From Planctomycetaceae bacterium (GTDB taxonomy: Bacteria; Planctomycetota; Planctomycetia; Planctomycetales; Planctomycetaceae): 50,843 bases of DNA. The notes under the pieces are model-generated. The model was given only the letters and a program-made list of their open reading frames with translations, had not been told where the DNA came from and made no database searches. The stretch lies in the NCBI GenBank assembly GCA_021732785.1, contig JAKFUG010000056.1, positions 1 through 50,843 of the forward strand. The letters are read 5' to 3'. A program made the translations under genes and the position numbers. Below, piece by piece: positions 26,866 to 36,500 of this stretch (position 1 is the first letter of the stretch; the number at the start of each line of letters is the position of its first letter).

Positions 26866-26927
26866 CCGCTCATCACGCGGAGCGTGATGGCTACCATGGT
26901 GGCCATCACGCTCCGCGTGATGAGCGG
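26866..26927. repeat. Long near-perfect palindrome in a 580-base gene-free gap
   Basis: CCGCTCATCACGCGGAGCGT with its inverse ends near 26927, folding into a stem of about 29 base pairs. The 26551-27131 gap also holds the REP and family A copies, an AGCCCAGGGCAG segment (26786) and CCCCACCGGGGCG / CGCCCCGTTGGGGCG hairpins near 26985-27040. I see no credible gene in the gap. Confidence 0.65.
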
Positions 26928-27131
26928 CACGTTTCAAAACGCGCGGAGGATTCCTGGAATGCGTATGAGAGAAGACATCCCAGCCCCACCGGGGCGCAAT
27001 GGCCCGTGTTCGGAAGCGGTCACGCCCCGTTGGGGCGCAGCATGCGGCAGACGGTGGGAGTTCCTTTCCTCCATCGGAAAGACACGGGCAGAGCCAGGGG
27101 CACACGATGCTTGCGGGTGGGCAGTGCCGCT

Positions 27132-27713
27132 TCACTCCGGCTTGGTCGGTTCAGTTGGCGGCGTTTCGGTCGTGGTGGGGGCCGGTTCCGGGATGGCGGG
27201 TTCTGTCGGCATGGTTTCCGATGGTGCGGCTTCGCCTTCTAACGTCTTGTCCAACTGGTCTAACTGCGACTTAAACTTCTCCAGCATGTCCACTTCGGGC
27301 TGAATGGCGATGTCGATCACGCGGCCGTCGGAGAGTCGCAGCTTCGCCGAGTGAAAGACTTCGTCGCCGTCGTCGCCGGTGGTCTGCACCACGGTGAGCT
27401 CGCCCTGCCCTTTGGAACCGGTGACGTTATAAACCCAGGTGTTGTTGTCGTCATCGGCGATGCTCTTCATGAAGTTCAGCCGGACCGACTGGAAGTCCCC
27501 CAGGTGTTCGCGAATCTGGGCATTATCGCGAATGGCGACTTCCATTTCGGTCGCCATCAGGTTGAAGCCGAAATAGGCCAACCCGCCGCAGCACAGCACG
27601 CCGCAAATCACACTGAAGATGCCGAAGCCGAAGAGCCACGGCAGGCACGATGAACCGGAACTCTTCTTGCGAACGGGAGTGTCTTCGTAGACAGGACGGT
27701 CATCGGAGGCCAT
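27132..27713 (-). CDS. Single-pass membrane protein, Coa1/Tim21-like
   Basis: A 193-residue protein. Start ATG 27713 follows AGGATTGCTG, a good ribosome site. The short charged N-terminus and CLPWLFGFGIFSVICGVLCC-GGLAYFGF membrane segment (about residues 22-48) are followed by a domain with NAQIREHLGDFQSVRLNFMK, TWVYNVTGSKGQGELTVVQT and RVIDIAIQPEVDML, which resembles the cytochrome-oxidase assembly Coa1 fold. The C-terminal tail is Pro/Thr/Glu-rich (TEPAIPEPAPTTTETPP). It probably faces the periplasm. No oxidase genes are nearby, so the Coa1 resemblance may be structural only. Confidence 0.75.
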   Translation of the reverse strand: MASDDRPVYEDTPVRKKSSGSSCLPWLFGFGIFSVICGVLCCGGLAYFGFNLMATEMEVAIRDNAQIREHLGDFQSVRLNFMKSIADDDNNTWVYNVTGSKGQGELTVVQTTGDDGDEVFHSAKLRLSDGRVIDIAIQPEVDMLEKFKSQLDQLDKTLEGEAAPSETMPTEPAIPEPAPTTTETPPTEPTKPE

Positions 27714-27788
27714 CAGCAATCCTTTCGAGGTTGTCAGAACCAGTCGCGGATTATGCCGTGTCGGTCATCCGGTCCACAAGACAAACAG

Positions 27789-27822
27789 AGCCGCCCGGCG
27801 CGTTCGTTCACGCCGGGCGGCT
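27789..27822 (-). terminator. Intrinsic terminator of the cysteine-rich gene
   Basis: GCCGCCCGGCG stem with a 10-base loop. On the minus strand it is followed by TCTGTTTGTCTTG. It lies 27 bases after the stop of the 27849-28058 gene. Confidence 0.6.
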
Positions 27823-27848
27823 CGCGATCATCGTGCTGCGTCAGTCGA

Positions 27849-28058
27849 CTACTTGTTCACCGCACAGCAGGCACAAGCGCAGCCATCACAAACGCAGGCG
27901 CCGGTAGTGCAGCAGTTGCAGCCATCGGCACAGCACGCGCAGCATTCGCCGCCATTCAGCGCACACGTCGGCTTCGAAGTCGAAGCGCCCACGGTGGAAC
28001 CCAACAAGCTGCCAACCGACAACGCGGACAAAACGAGAAAGCCATAGAACTTGGACAT
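27849..28058 (-). CDS. Small exported cysteine-rich protein
   Basis: A 69-residue ORF with a strong ribosome site (AAGGATC) before ATG 28058. The first 25 residues form a signal peptide (FYGFLVLSALSVGSLLGSTV). The mature peptide of about 43 residues has 14 cysteines, many as adjacent pairs: CALNGGECCACCADGCNCC, then TTGACVCDGCACACC. The density resembles metallothioneins, though export is unusual for those. Metal binding or a disulfide-locked surface peptide are both possible. Followed by a clean terminator, so the short ORF is likely real. Not a family I recognise. Confidence 0.7.
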   Translation of the reverse strand: MSKFYGFLVLSALSVGSLLGSTVGASTSKPTCALNGGECCACCADGCNCCTTGACVCDGCACACCAVNK

Positions 28059-28177
28059 GGAAAGATCCTTCGCACCAGACGGATGATTTGCACGCCGCCC
28101 TCGACATCGAGAACGGACGGAACCTCAACGCCGCAGTTACCGTGCATGGGACGCAGGGACTGCGGGAGGGCGAAGAA

Positions 28178-28588
28178 TCACGTCAACCAGCGGCACAACA
28201 GGACGTTCACCGAGGGATGCGGAATGATCCCCGTGACCGTCCTTGGCGGTGAGACAAAATCGGCGGACGGCGCGGCGACAAATTCCATCGTCGCGGACAA
28301 GCCCCACCCCGTCGGGCCATCGAACAGAACGCGGCTGGTGGGAACCGGTGTGACCGGAACCGGGCGCGATCGTTCGCACTGCGGGCACTCGTGGCAACTG
28401 CGTCGCACCGGCGGGGTTGCCACGACACCGGGACGAACCGAGGCACAGCACGATTTAGTGCAGCCTTCGTCGTGAGCGGCTGCTTGCTCGGAACAGCAGG
28501 CAAGACAAGTCGACGCCGACATCAACGGTGCCGCGATAAAGACCGCAGTCACCCAGGCGAGCATCGCTAATCGCAACCAGCTTCGCAT
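28178..28588 (-). CDS. Exported cysteine-containing protein of unknown function
   Basis: A 136-residue ORF with an N-terminal membrane/signal segment (SWLRLAMLAWVTAVFIAAPL) cleaved near SAST. The mature part opens with CLACC, then GCTKSCC and CHECPQCER, an arrangement of paired cysteines that suggests metal binding. The C-terminal 70 residues are ordinary. It is upstream of, and in the same direction as, the 69-residue cysteine-rich gene, 119 bases apart, so they may be co-transcribed. No family recognised; a start further in is possible. Confidence 0.55.
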   Translation of the reverse strand: MRSWLRLAMLAWVTAVFIAAPLMSASTCLACCSEQAAAHDEGCTKSCCASVRPGVVATPPVRRSCHECPQCERSRPVPVTPVPTSRVLFDGPTGWGLSATMEFVAAPSADFVSPPRTVTGIIPHPSVNVLLCRWLT

Positions 28589-28743
28589 GAAATCGGAATT
28601 GTCTTCCCGGAGTCACATCACCACGCGCCACATCTTTAGCTTAGATGAATCTACGCGGGTTTCGCAACATCTGTTTGAGAAATCGGCGATTTGCCCCGTT
28701 TCGATCGCCCCACAGATGAACTTTCATCGCGTGCTGATGGACT

Positions 28744-28822
28744 GTGTGCCACGGCCGTATCGGCCGTGCGAAGTGGTAAAACGCTCCGCAAAATCGCACG
28801 GCCGACACGGCCGTGGCACACA
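28744..28822. repeat. Palindromic repeat, family B (copy 2)
   Basis: Same outer arms and same core as 7361-7437, with a few substitutions (GTAT for GTGT, AAGTGG for CGGTGG). It lies in the divergent gap 28589-28942, which otherwise shows nothing recognisable. Confidence 0.75.
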
Positions 28823-28942
28823 GGACCGAATACTTCCACGGACGGCTAACCCATTGCGGCGAAAACAGATCACTCATAAACACCTCAACGGGTCGGGTGG
28901 CGAAATGGGCTGCGTCGCGGCATAATCACGCCGTGCTCCGTG

Positions 28943-30328
28943 ATGGATTTCTCGCTGGAGGGGATTGTGGATCTCGGTGCGGGCTGGGAATTGCTCGTCA
29001 TCCTGCTGCTGATTCTCCTGAACGGCTTTTTTGCCGCCGCGGAGATCGCCATTCTTACAGCCCGACGGGGACGGCTCGAACAACTCGCCAACGACGGCGA
29101 CGGTGCCGCCCGCGTGGCGATGGACCTCGCCGCGGACTCCGATCAATTCCTGCCGACAGTGCAGGTGGGCATCACGGTCGTCAGCACGCTCGCCTCGGTC
29201 TACGGCGGGGCCCGCATCGAAGAACAGCTCGCCGCCTGGATCGGCACGTCGTCGTGGCCGTGGCTGGCCGCACACAATCATACGCTCGCCATCACCGCGG
29301 TCGTGGTCGGCCTCGCGTTTTGCTCGCTGATTCTCGGCGAGCTCGTGCCGAAGCGGTTTGCCCTGCAGAATGCCGAACCGCTGGCCCGCATCGTGGCTTA
29401 CCCCATGCTGTTTGTGCAGCGGACCTCGCGACCGGCGATTCTGCTGTTGCAGTTCACCACACGGATTGTGCTGCGGATGCTGGGGCAGGACACCCACCGC
29501 AAGCAAACGGTCTCCGTGGAAGACATCCAGCATCTCATCGACGCCGGGACCGAAGCGGGCGTGCTGGGGGAATCGCAACAGAAGGTGGCGATGGAAGCCC
29601 TACGGCTCGGTGACCGCACGCTCTCCGAATTCCTGCGGCCGCGGATCGACATCGACGCCATCGATATCGACACGCCTTCGGAAGAAGTGGTCGGCTCGAT
29701 CGCCATGTCGGGTTTCTCGCGCGTGCCGGTGTGCGAAGGGAACATCGATCACATCATTGGTTTCGTGTACATCAAAGATGTCTTCCTGCAACAATATCTC
29801 GGTCGGCCGATTGATCTGCGCCGGTTGGTGCGGCCGCCGTTGTTTGTCCCGAAAACCCTCACCGTTACCCGCTTGTTGGAACTCTTCAAAGAGAACAAGA
29901 CGCAACTCGCGATCGTGCTCGACGAATACGGCGGCACGCAGGGCATGGTAACGATGGAAGACGTATTCGAGATGCTCGTCGGCAGCATTCACGACGAACA
30001 CCGGCGCGATCACAACCGCGATGCCGAACAGGAAATGGTCCGTCGGGAAGATGGGTCCTGGCTTGTGGACGGCCTCGTCAACCTGCACGAGTTGCAGCAG
30101 ACGCTCGATGTCCCGCGCTGGACCGAGCCGCCGCCGCGCGGAGTGGGAACGCTTTCGGGATTGGTCATCGGCGTGCTGAAGCGTCCGCCGAAGGTGGGGG
30201 ACACGCTCGAATGGAGCGATCTCAAAATCGAAATCGTCGACATGGATGGCCCGCGGATTGACCGGCTGCTGGTGCAATCCCTGAACGCCGACAAATCGGT
30301 GGAAGAACCAACGTCGCGCGGCGCATAG
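28943..30328 (+). CDS. CNNM/CorC-HlyC family membrane protein (hemolysin-like)
   Basis: A 461-residue protein. The N-terminal CNNM domain has three or four membrane helices (LLVILLLILLNGFFAAAEIA, VQVGITVVSTLASVYGG, ITAVVVGLAFCSLILGELVP) with the conserved GFFAAAE and GELVPK. A CBS-pair region (FLRPRIDIDAIDIDTPSEEV, FSRVPVCEGNIDHIIGFVYI) follows, then LAIVLDEYGGTQGMVTMED and a CorC_HlyC C-terminal domain (DGLVNLHELQQTL, GTLSGLVIG). Relatives take part in magnesium or cobalt efflux and resistance. GTG 28940 directly precedes ATG 28943; I use the ATG. Stands alone between oppositely oriented genes. Confidence 0.92.
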   Translation: MDFSLEGIVDLGAGWELLVILLLILLNGFFAAAEIAILTARRGRLEQLANDGDGAARVAMDLAADSDQFLPTVQVGITVVSTLASVYGGARIEEQLAAWIGTSSWPWLAAHNHTLAITAVVVGLAFCSLILGELVPKRFALQNAEPLARIVAYPMLFVQRTSRPAILLLQFTTRIVLRMLGQDTHRKQTVSVEDIQHLIDAGTEAGVLGESQQKVAMEALRLGDRTLSEFLRPRIDIDAIDIDTPSEEVVGSIAMSGFSRVPVCEGNIDHIIGFVYIKDVFLQQYLGRPIDLRRLVRPPLFVPKTLTVTRLLELFKENKTQLAIVLDEYGGTQGMVTMEDVFEMLVGSIHDEHRRDHNRDAEQEMVRREDGSWLVDGLVNLHELQQTLDVPRWTEPPPRGVGTLSGLVIGVLKRPPKVGDTLEWSDLKIEIVDMDGPRIDRLLVQSLNADKSVEEPTSRGA

Positions 30329-30359
30329 GGTGGAACGAATCTTCGAGTTCCATTACGTC

Positions 30360-30512
30360 GATGGGGAAATTCCAAGTTCCAAAGACCAAGTTCCAAACAA
30401 CGGCCAAATTCCAAGTTCCAAACGAAGGCGGTTGAAACAAGACTCAGCGCTCTTCGTTTGGAATTTTCCTATTGGAACTTGTTTGGAATTTGGCGTTTGG
30501 AACTTGGAGCTT
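30360..30512. repeat. Direct and inverted AATTCCAAGTTCCAAA repeats
   Basis: Several copies of ATTCCAAGTTCCAAA on the left half (30369-30422) face inverse copies (TTTGGAATTT, TTTGGAACTTGG) on the right (30456-30512). Together they could form a large hairpin between two convergent genes. Confidence 0.6.
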
Positions 30513-32420
30513 CTACTCCAACTCCACCGCGGCGGCGTTGCTGCCGTAGAGAAATTCGAGCTTCAATAGATTCTTCGCAATCAGCGATTCCACGAACGTC
30601 GGCAGGTATCCTGTCGGGTGCAGGACGTGGCCATCGCGGAAGTTGTAAATGTCGCGGACGATGAGTGAACCGACATCGGCATCGTAACCCGCCATCTCAG
30701 AAATCTGTGACACGCGCCGCTGTCCACCCGGTAAGCGAGTGATCTGCACCACGACATCAATCGCGGAAGCAATCTGGCGGTGAATTGAGACCACTGGTAA
30801 ATCGACCGCCATCAGCACGAGGACTTCCAACCGCTTGATCACGTCCTCCGGGCTATTAGCGTGGACGGTGGTCATCGAACCGTCATGGCCCGTGTTCATC
30901 GCCTGCAGCATGTCGAGGGCTTCCGCCCCGCGGCATTCCCCCACGATGATGCGGTCCGGTCGCATACGGAGGGCGTTCTTTACCAGATCGCGGATGGTGT
31001 ATTCGCCGACGCCTTCGACGTTGGCATGCTTCGATTCCAGCGTGACGACATGATCCTGATGGAGTTGCAGTTCGGTCGTGTCTTCAATGGTCACGATGCG
31101 GTCACGGTGGGGAATGAAGCTCGACAGGATGTTGAGCATCGTCGTCTTGCCGGTGCCGGTACCGCCGCTGATGAGGACGTTCCGCTTATCCACGACGCAA
31201 GCCCGCAGAAACATGGCCGCCGAGCGGGTGAGGCTGCCCATGTCGATGAGGTCATCGACGGCGAACCGATGGGCCGGGAATTTGCGGATGGTCAGACACG
31301 GTCCGCGAATCGCCAGCGGCGGGATAATCGCATTGACGCGCGAACCATCGGGCAACCGCGCATCCACAAGCGGCTGGCTTTTATCAATGCGCCGACCGAC
31401 CTGTGCGACGATGCGCTCGATGATCGATTCGGTCACCTTATCGGAGATGAACCGTCGCCCGGAAAGTTCGACCACGCCGTCACGCTCGACGTAAATCTGG
31501 TCACTCTTCACCACCATGATTTCGCTGATGGTGGGAGCGCGAATCAAATCCTGCAGCGGGCCGAAGCCGAAGACCGTGTCTTTCAGTTCTTTCTTCAACG
31601 TCCGCAGGATGACATACTTTCGCAGTTCCCGATGGAGATGTGGTCGCACCAGTGGAAAGACTTCCGCGATGTGGCTTTCCACCCGAGCAATGCGGGCCGA
31701 GAGATCGGGCAGCGCTTCGAGTTGCAGGCGTTCCCGCGCGAAGATCAACAGGTTGTGCAGTTCGGCTTCGCGCTCGGGGACGAGTGTCGCCGGGATGTCG
31801 AACTCGTTCATCGTCAACCGCGCGAGACTCGTCATGTGCTCGGTGCCGCTCTCCAGAATCAACTGGTTGACCAGCAGATCGCGGAGCGTCAATCCGACGA
31901 CTTCTTCGAGCAGCGGTTCATTGTCCGGTCCCCACAGGTTGATCTCGCGGCAGACATCCTCGATGTTGTTTTCGAGGAGCACAATCGTTTCCGCCGTGCC
32001 GGTCCGCGTCTGTTCGAGTTCGTAGAGATCGAGCCGTTCGAGCAGTTGCTTGTGGATGCGTTGAATGAGATCGGCCATCAGCGACCGCAGATGGGCTTCG
32101 AGTTCGCTCCGGCTGATGGGCGAAACTTCTTCGGATTCAAACGTCAGTGTGAACGGCCAGATGCGGACGGTTTCGCCGGGATGAAACACCAGCGACCGGC
32201 CGCCAAGGACTTCGGTCTCGCCGACGAGGCAGCCGTTGACGCCGATGTTTTCGAGCTTGAGCTTGCCGTTCTCGCGGGTCACCACGGCATGCCGCTTCGA
32301 CACCAGCGGGCTTTGCAGCACGATGGTATTCGACGGATCACGACCAATCCGCAACACGTCCGCCGTCGTCTCGACCAGCGTCCGGCGGCTATCATGCAGG
32401 CGGTTGTACCAGATTTTCAT
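30513..32420 (-). CDS. FHA domain fused to a CpaF/TadA-type secretion ATPase
   Basis: A 635-residue fusion. Residues about 20-95 are an FHA domain ([28 protein letters not shown]) that would bind phosphothreonine. A helical linker (100-260) leads into a CpaF-type PilT/VirB11 ATPase: [52 protein letters not shown], Walker [12 protein letters not shown] near residue 418, the Asp box [11 protein letters not shown], and [19 protein letters not shown]. CpaF drives Tad/type IV pilus or type II-like systems. The FHA domain suggests control by Ser/Thr kinases, which are abundant in these bacteria. No other tad genes lie beside it. Confidence 0.94.
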   Translation of the reverse strand: MKIWYNRLHDSRRTLVETTADVLRIGRDPSNTIVLQSPLVSKRHAVVTRENGKLKLENIGVNGCLVGETEVLGGRSLVFHPGETVRIWPFTLTFESEEVSPISRSELEAHLRSLMADLIQRIHKQLLERLDLYELEQTRTGTAETIVLLENNIEDVCREINLWGPDNEPLLEEVVGLTLRDLLVNQLILESGTEHMTSLARLTMNEFDIPATLVPEREAELHNLLIFARERLQLEALPDLSARIARVESHIAEVFPLVRPHLHRELRKYVILRTLKKELKDTVFGFGPLQDLIRAPTISEIMVVKSDQIYVERDGVVELSGRRFISDKVTESIIERIVAQVGRRIDKSQPLVDARLPDGSRVNAIIPPLAIRGPCLTIRKFPAHRFAVDDLIDMGSLTRSAAMFLRACVVDKRNVLISGGTGTGKTTMLNILSSFIPHRDRIVTIEDTTELQLHQDHVVTLESKHANVEGVGEYTIRDLVKNALRMRPDRIIVGECRGAEALDMLQAMNTGHDGSMTTVHANSPEDVIKRLEVLVLMAVDLPVVSIHRQIASAIDVVVQITRLPGGQRRVSQISEMAGYDADVGSLIVRDIYNFRDGHVLHPTGYLPTFVESLIAKNLLKLEFLYGSNAAAVELE

Positions 32421-32538
32421 AGACGAACCGGAAGGATGGGTATGGTGCTGTTCCCATTAGACCCGAGAGACCGCCGTGCATTCCAGTCGCGGCGGTAATC
32501 TGGTGGGCTTTCCATCCAAGACCCCGAGAGGGTTTTGA

Positions 32539-32790
32539 ATGCCTTTGCCATCACAGGAATTCAAACAAGCGTGGCAGAAAGACTGGCGTCCGTTCTGGCT
32601 GCACGTTGAGAGTGAGCATCTTGCAGGGAAATCGTTAGCAGCGATTGGCAGGCGGTATACAGGAAGGGCTGTGGAGTGGTCGGGATTGCTCGAGGAACTC
32701 GATCCTGATCCTGAGTATCCCTCCGCGACGATGCCTATCAGTCCGGATCGGCTTCGCCAACAAAATTCCGTCGCTGACGCTTCCGGCTCG
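32539..32790 (+). pseudogene. Possible truncated small gene
   Basis: ATG 32539 opens with FKQAWQKDWRPFWLHVESEH, GKSLAAIGRRYTGRAVEWSG and LLEELDPDPEYPSATMPIS, which reads like a real short domain. The frame then runs on through DNA antisense to tadA, and that part looks like a shadow. Either the gene ends near here by truncation or the ORF is spurious. No family is recognised. It occupies most of the 373-base gap between the FHA-CpaF start and the tadA end. Confidence 0.3.
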
Positions 32791-32793
32791 CTT

Positions 32794-33282
32794 TTACTTC
32801 TTCCCCAGTGCCCGTTGCTGGGCGAAGAACTCCTGCAGAATCGCGCGGCATTCGGGTTGGAGGACGCCGCCCATCGCGGTGGCGCGGTGGTTGAGACGCG
32901 GGTCGTCGGTGATCTGGTAGAGCGTGTGGCACGCGCCCCCTTTCGGGTCGGTGGTGCCGTAGATCACGATGGGAATGCGGGCCTGCACGATCGCCCCGGC
33001 ACACATCGGGCACGGTTCCAGCGTGCAAATGAGTGTGCAGTCGGTGAGCCGCCACGAGCCGAGCGACTCCGCCGCCTGGGTGATGGCGATCATCTCCGCA
33101 TGGGCGGTCGGATCGCGGAGCATCTCCCGCTGATTGTAACCGGTGCCGATGACCCGGCCGTCATGCACGATCACCGCGCCGACCGGGACTTCGCCCTCTT
33201 CAAACGCCTGCCCGGCGAGTTCCAATGCCATCCGCATCCAAGGTTCATAGAAGCTGAGCGTGGGGAGGTCGTCGGGAGTCAT
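32794..33282 (-). CDS. tadA: tRNA-specific adenosine deaminase (TadA-like nucleoside deaminase)
   Basis: A 162-residue cytidine-deaminase-fold enzyme that should convert the wobble A34 of tRNA-Arg(ACG) to inosine. The zinc and catalytic motifs are intact: TAHAEM with the His ligand and proton-shuttling Glu, and [11 protein letters not shown] with the two Cys ligands. [13 protein letters not shown] and [16 protein letters not shown] match TadA. I place the start at ATG 33282 (MTPDDLPTL) rather than 33309, because the family begins shortly before [13 protein letters not shown] guanine or other nucleoside deaminase cannot be fully excluded, but motif spacing favours TadA. Confidence 0.9.
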   Translation of the reverse strand: MTPDDLPTLSFYEPWMRMALELAGQAFEEGEVPVGAVIVHDGRVIGTGYNQREMLRDPTAHAEMIAITQAAESLGSWRLTDCTLICTLEPCPMCAGAIVQARIPIVIYGTTDPKGGACHTLYQITDDPRLNHRATAMGGVLQPECRAILQEFFAQQRALGKK

Positions 33283-33328
33283 CAGGGAGCACCACGGGAA
33301 TGGGACCAAGGCCGTATCATACAGACCG

Positions 33329-33545
33329 AATCACTGATCCCGAAGGGATCACAGAAGGTAGCCGGTGGTCGGAGCACAGCGTAGACCACCGGTTTACGGG
33401 CGAATGCGACTCGACCCTGAAGGGGTCGCAGCACGTTCTATTTACTGCGACCCCTTCAGGGTCGATGCCTTCGTACGGTTCAGCTCCGGTGGTCGACGCA
33501 GACGTCGACCACCGGCTACCTTCTGCGACCCCTCACGGGGTCAAA
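33329..33545. repeat. Nested palindromic repeat of about 215 bases
   Basis: The outer arms (AGAAGGTAGCCGGTGGTCGG near 33353; CCACCGGCTACCTTCTGCGA near 33510-33530) enclose inner arms (GACCCTGAAGGGGTCGCAG near 33415; CTGCGACCCCTTCAGGGTCG near 33445-33464). The DNA could form a branched hairpin. It fills the gap between tadA and the 1698-residue gene. Confidence 0.7.
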
Positions 33546-33560
33546 ATGCGGCTGGTCACA

Positions 33561-36500
33561 TTAATCGTTCAACGGTTGCCCGCTCCGCAGATACGCGAAC
33601 AGGTTGCGGATGTCGTCGTCGCTCAGAGTGTTGAGTTGCCCTTCAGGCATCAGCGATTTCTTCATCACGACGTGTTCTTCGATGGTGGAACGTTCAATCG
33701 ACGCGGTCTGCCCTTCGGCGGTGCGTAACACCAGCACCTGCGGGTCCTGTTCAACGAGAAAACCCTGCACCACGCGGCCGTCGTCGAGCATGGCGATGTG
33801 GGTCTCGAAGCCTTCGCGAATTTCGGCCGACGGATTGAGGATGTTGAGCAACATCCGCGGCACGTCGTCGCGCTTGAACGTGGTGAGGTCCGGACCAATC
33901 TGGCCGCCCTGGTCGTGCAGCTTGTGACATTTGCCGCACATTTGTGTGTAGATTTTCTTGCCGGGGTACGGGTCACCGCCGTCGCCGTTGGTGATCATCG
34001 TCGTGTACTTTTCGAGGGCCGCCTGCATCTCAGCGGTGGACGCACCGTCGACGTTGCCCCACGTCTGCTTTACCAGCGCGGCGAGTTGATCATCGCTCAG
34101 GATGGTCAGCTTGCGAACCGTTTCAATGGGGATCGTTTTCGCCGGGATGCGGCCATCGCTGACAGCGCGTACGAACGCCAGCGCCCACGGTTTGCGACTG
34201 ACGAGGAGCGCTTGTGCCGGGCCGCGGAGATCGTCGGTCATCTGGCTGTACTGGGCGAGGACCGTTTGCGGCACACGGTCGTCGTTGTACGCCGGGAGCG
34301 AACCAAGGATCGCGGCTTTCAGATTGTCGTCCGCCGATTTCACGAGCAGATCGAGCAGCACCGTCAGCGCTTCGGGCGACTTCACTTCGCCGAAGAGCGT
34401 GGCATACTCGGCCCGTTTTCCCGCGGACGCTTTTTCGTCGGCGAGGACTTTGAGTGCCTCAGCCTGTGCGGATTTGTCGCCCTGCCGAACTTTGAGGACT
34501 AGTGACCCGCCGCCGGCATGGGACAATGCGGTCACCAACTCCGGCGGGACATTCGCCAGTGACCGGCCCTGAAACGCTTCCTCGAATCCGCGCATCAGCG
34601 CCGCAGTGGCTTCTTTCGATGGTGACTGTTTCAGCAACTGCGCACAAACCGCCAGATCAGCCCGCTGCCCCGTCGCCGCAAAGCGTCGCATCAACCGCGG
34701 CAGAATTTGTTTCTCGACGAGGGGCTCCCGCCAGAGTTTTTCCTCTTGGAACAACGCCAGCACCGCGTCACGCTCGGGTTGGATTTTCGATTCCAATGCC
34801 CACCAGACGAGCAATGGAAACCGCGGGTCATCAATGAACTGCGACCGAGTCATGAGATTACGGATGATCCGCAGGGCTTGGTCCGCTCCGCCAATGCGCT
34901 TTGCCGAGCACGCAATCTGACAGAGGACATGAATATTGGATTCCTGCTGTGCCGCCGCTTCGAATGCAAGAAACAAATTCATTTCAAGTTTATCTCGCCG
35001 GTCAAACATCAATCGCCAAGTCCATTCGCGGACATCTGGTTCGGGATGCGCCACAGCCGTGACTGCCGGACCACCTGTCAACGTCTGGCAAGTGTGCATC
35101 GCCCATAAGAGTTCCCGCGCAGCCGTCCCCTTTGATCGAATGAGTTGGTCGTGCAAATCGAGTCCCAATTTTCGGTCGGGATGTTCAGCCAAAGCTTGCT
35201 GTATCATTTGCCGAAACCAGCGATTCGGCTCTTCCTGGAAAAATTCGGTCAGTTCTTCTGCCGGATTCGTGGCCCGTCCGGGAGCTGGTATGGGGACGAC
35301 AATCGGACGCTTCTTACCTTTGCGAGTTTCGGTTGTTTGCGTCGTTGGCTCTCGACTCTTGACCCTCGACTCTCGACCCCGAATGCGGTAGATGCGTCCT
35401 CTATCACGATCCATGCCGCCTTGATAATTCGCGGTGTGGGCGAGTTGGCCGTCGTACCAGTCGGCGACGTAGATGTTGCCGTCGGGGCCGTCCTTGATGT
35501 CGACCGGGCGGAACCAACTGTCGGCGGACTCGATCGCGAAGCCGATGTCCTTCGTCTTGAACGTGCTGCCGACGGGAATGCGTTCGCTCATCACCACATG
35601 GCTGTTAATCGGGTTCACACCGAAGATCAGGCCGTGGTATTTCTCCGGCAGCGCATCACTTTCATAGACAATAAAATTGTGCGTGAAGCGCGCGTAGGTG
35701 CCGTGGTCCATCGCGGGGAAGTAACCGAAGGCGTAGGGATTGCTGAGGGCGCCGTGCTTGCTGAAGCCCTTCTGCAGGTACGCGCCCTGCATGTAATGAA
35801 AGCCGCGGGTGTTGCCGCCGTTATGGCCGGAGAAGATGCGACCGGCGGCGTCGATCTCCACGCCGAACGCGTTGCCTCCCCCTTCGGAAAAGATTTCGTA
35901 CTTCTTCTCTTCGGGATGAAACCGCCAGATGTTTTGGCCTTGGGATGGGATGCCGATTTTGTCGCCGGGCCGCCTCACGTTGCCGGAAACCGTGCTGCCT
36001 TGAGCGCCGTACAACCAGCCGTCCGGTCCCCAGCGGAGACTGTTTGCCACTGAGTGCGTGTCTTCGAGGCCGAAACCTTCGAGGAGCACTTCCGGGTCGC
36101 TATCGGGAATGTCGTCGCGGTTTTTGTCGGGATAGAACAGCAGGTACGGCGGGTTGAGCACGAACACGCCGCCGCGGCCCTGGGCGAACGACGTGGCGAT
36201 GTTGAGGCCGTCGACGAATGTCTTGTGCTTGTCATACTTGCCGTCGCCGTCGGTGTCTTCGTGGATGGTGATCTTGTCCAGCCCCTTCACCCCATGCGGC
36301 GGCGGCAGCGGGACTTTGTCATACACGGCCCGCCACCATTGATCCTTGCTGAGCAGCTTCAGTCCCGCGGGTTCGGGATACTGGAGATATTGCAGCACCC
36401 ACATGCGGCCGCGCTCGTCGAAGTTGAGAAACAACGGCTGCGCGACTTCGGGTTCGGACAACACGAAATCAACCGCCAGATCTTCCGGCACCTTGAACCG

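Noticed and set aside
27753-28475. 240-codon plus-strand ORF across the cysteine-rich genes
   Set aside because: Antisense to two ORFs with signal peptides and passing through a terminator hairpin; no recognisable protein features.
30861-32498. 545-codon plus-strand ORF
   Set aside because: Antisense to the FHA-CpaF gene, whose Walker A and Asp box are unmistakable.
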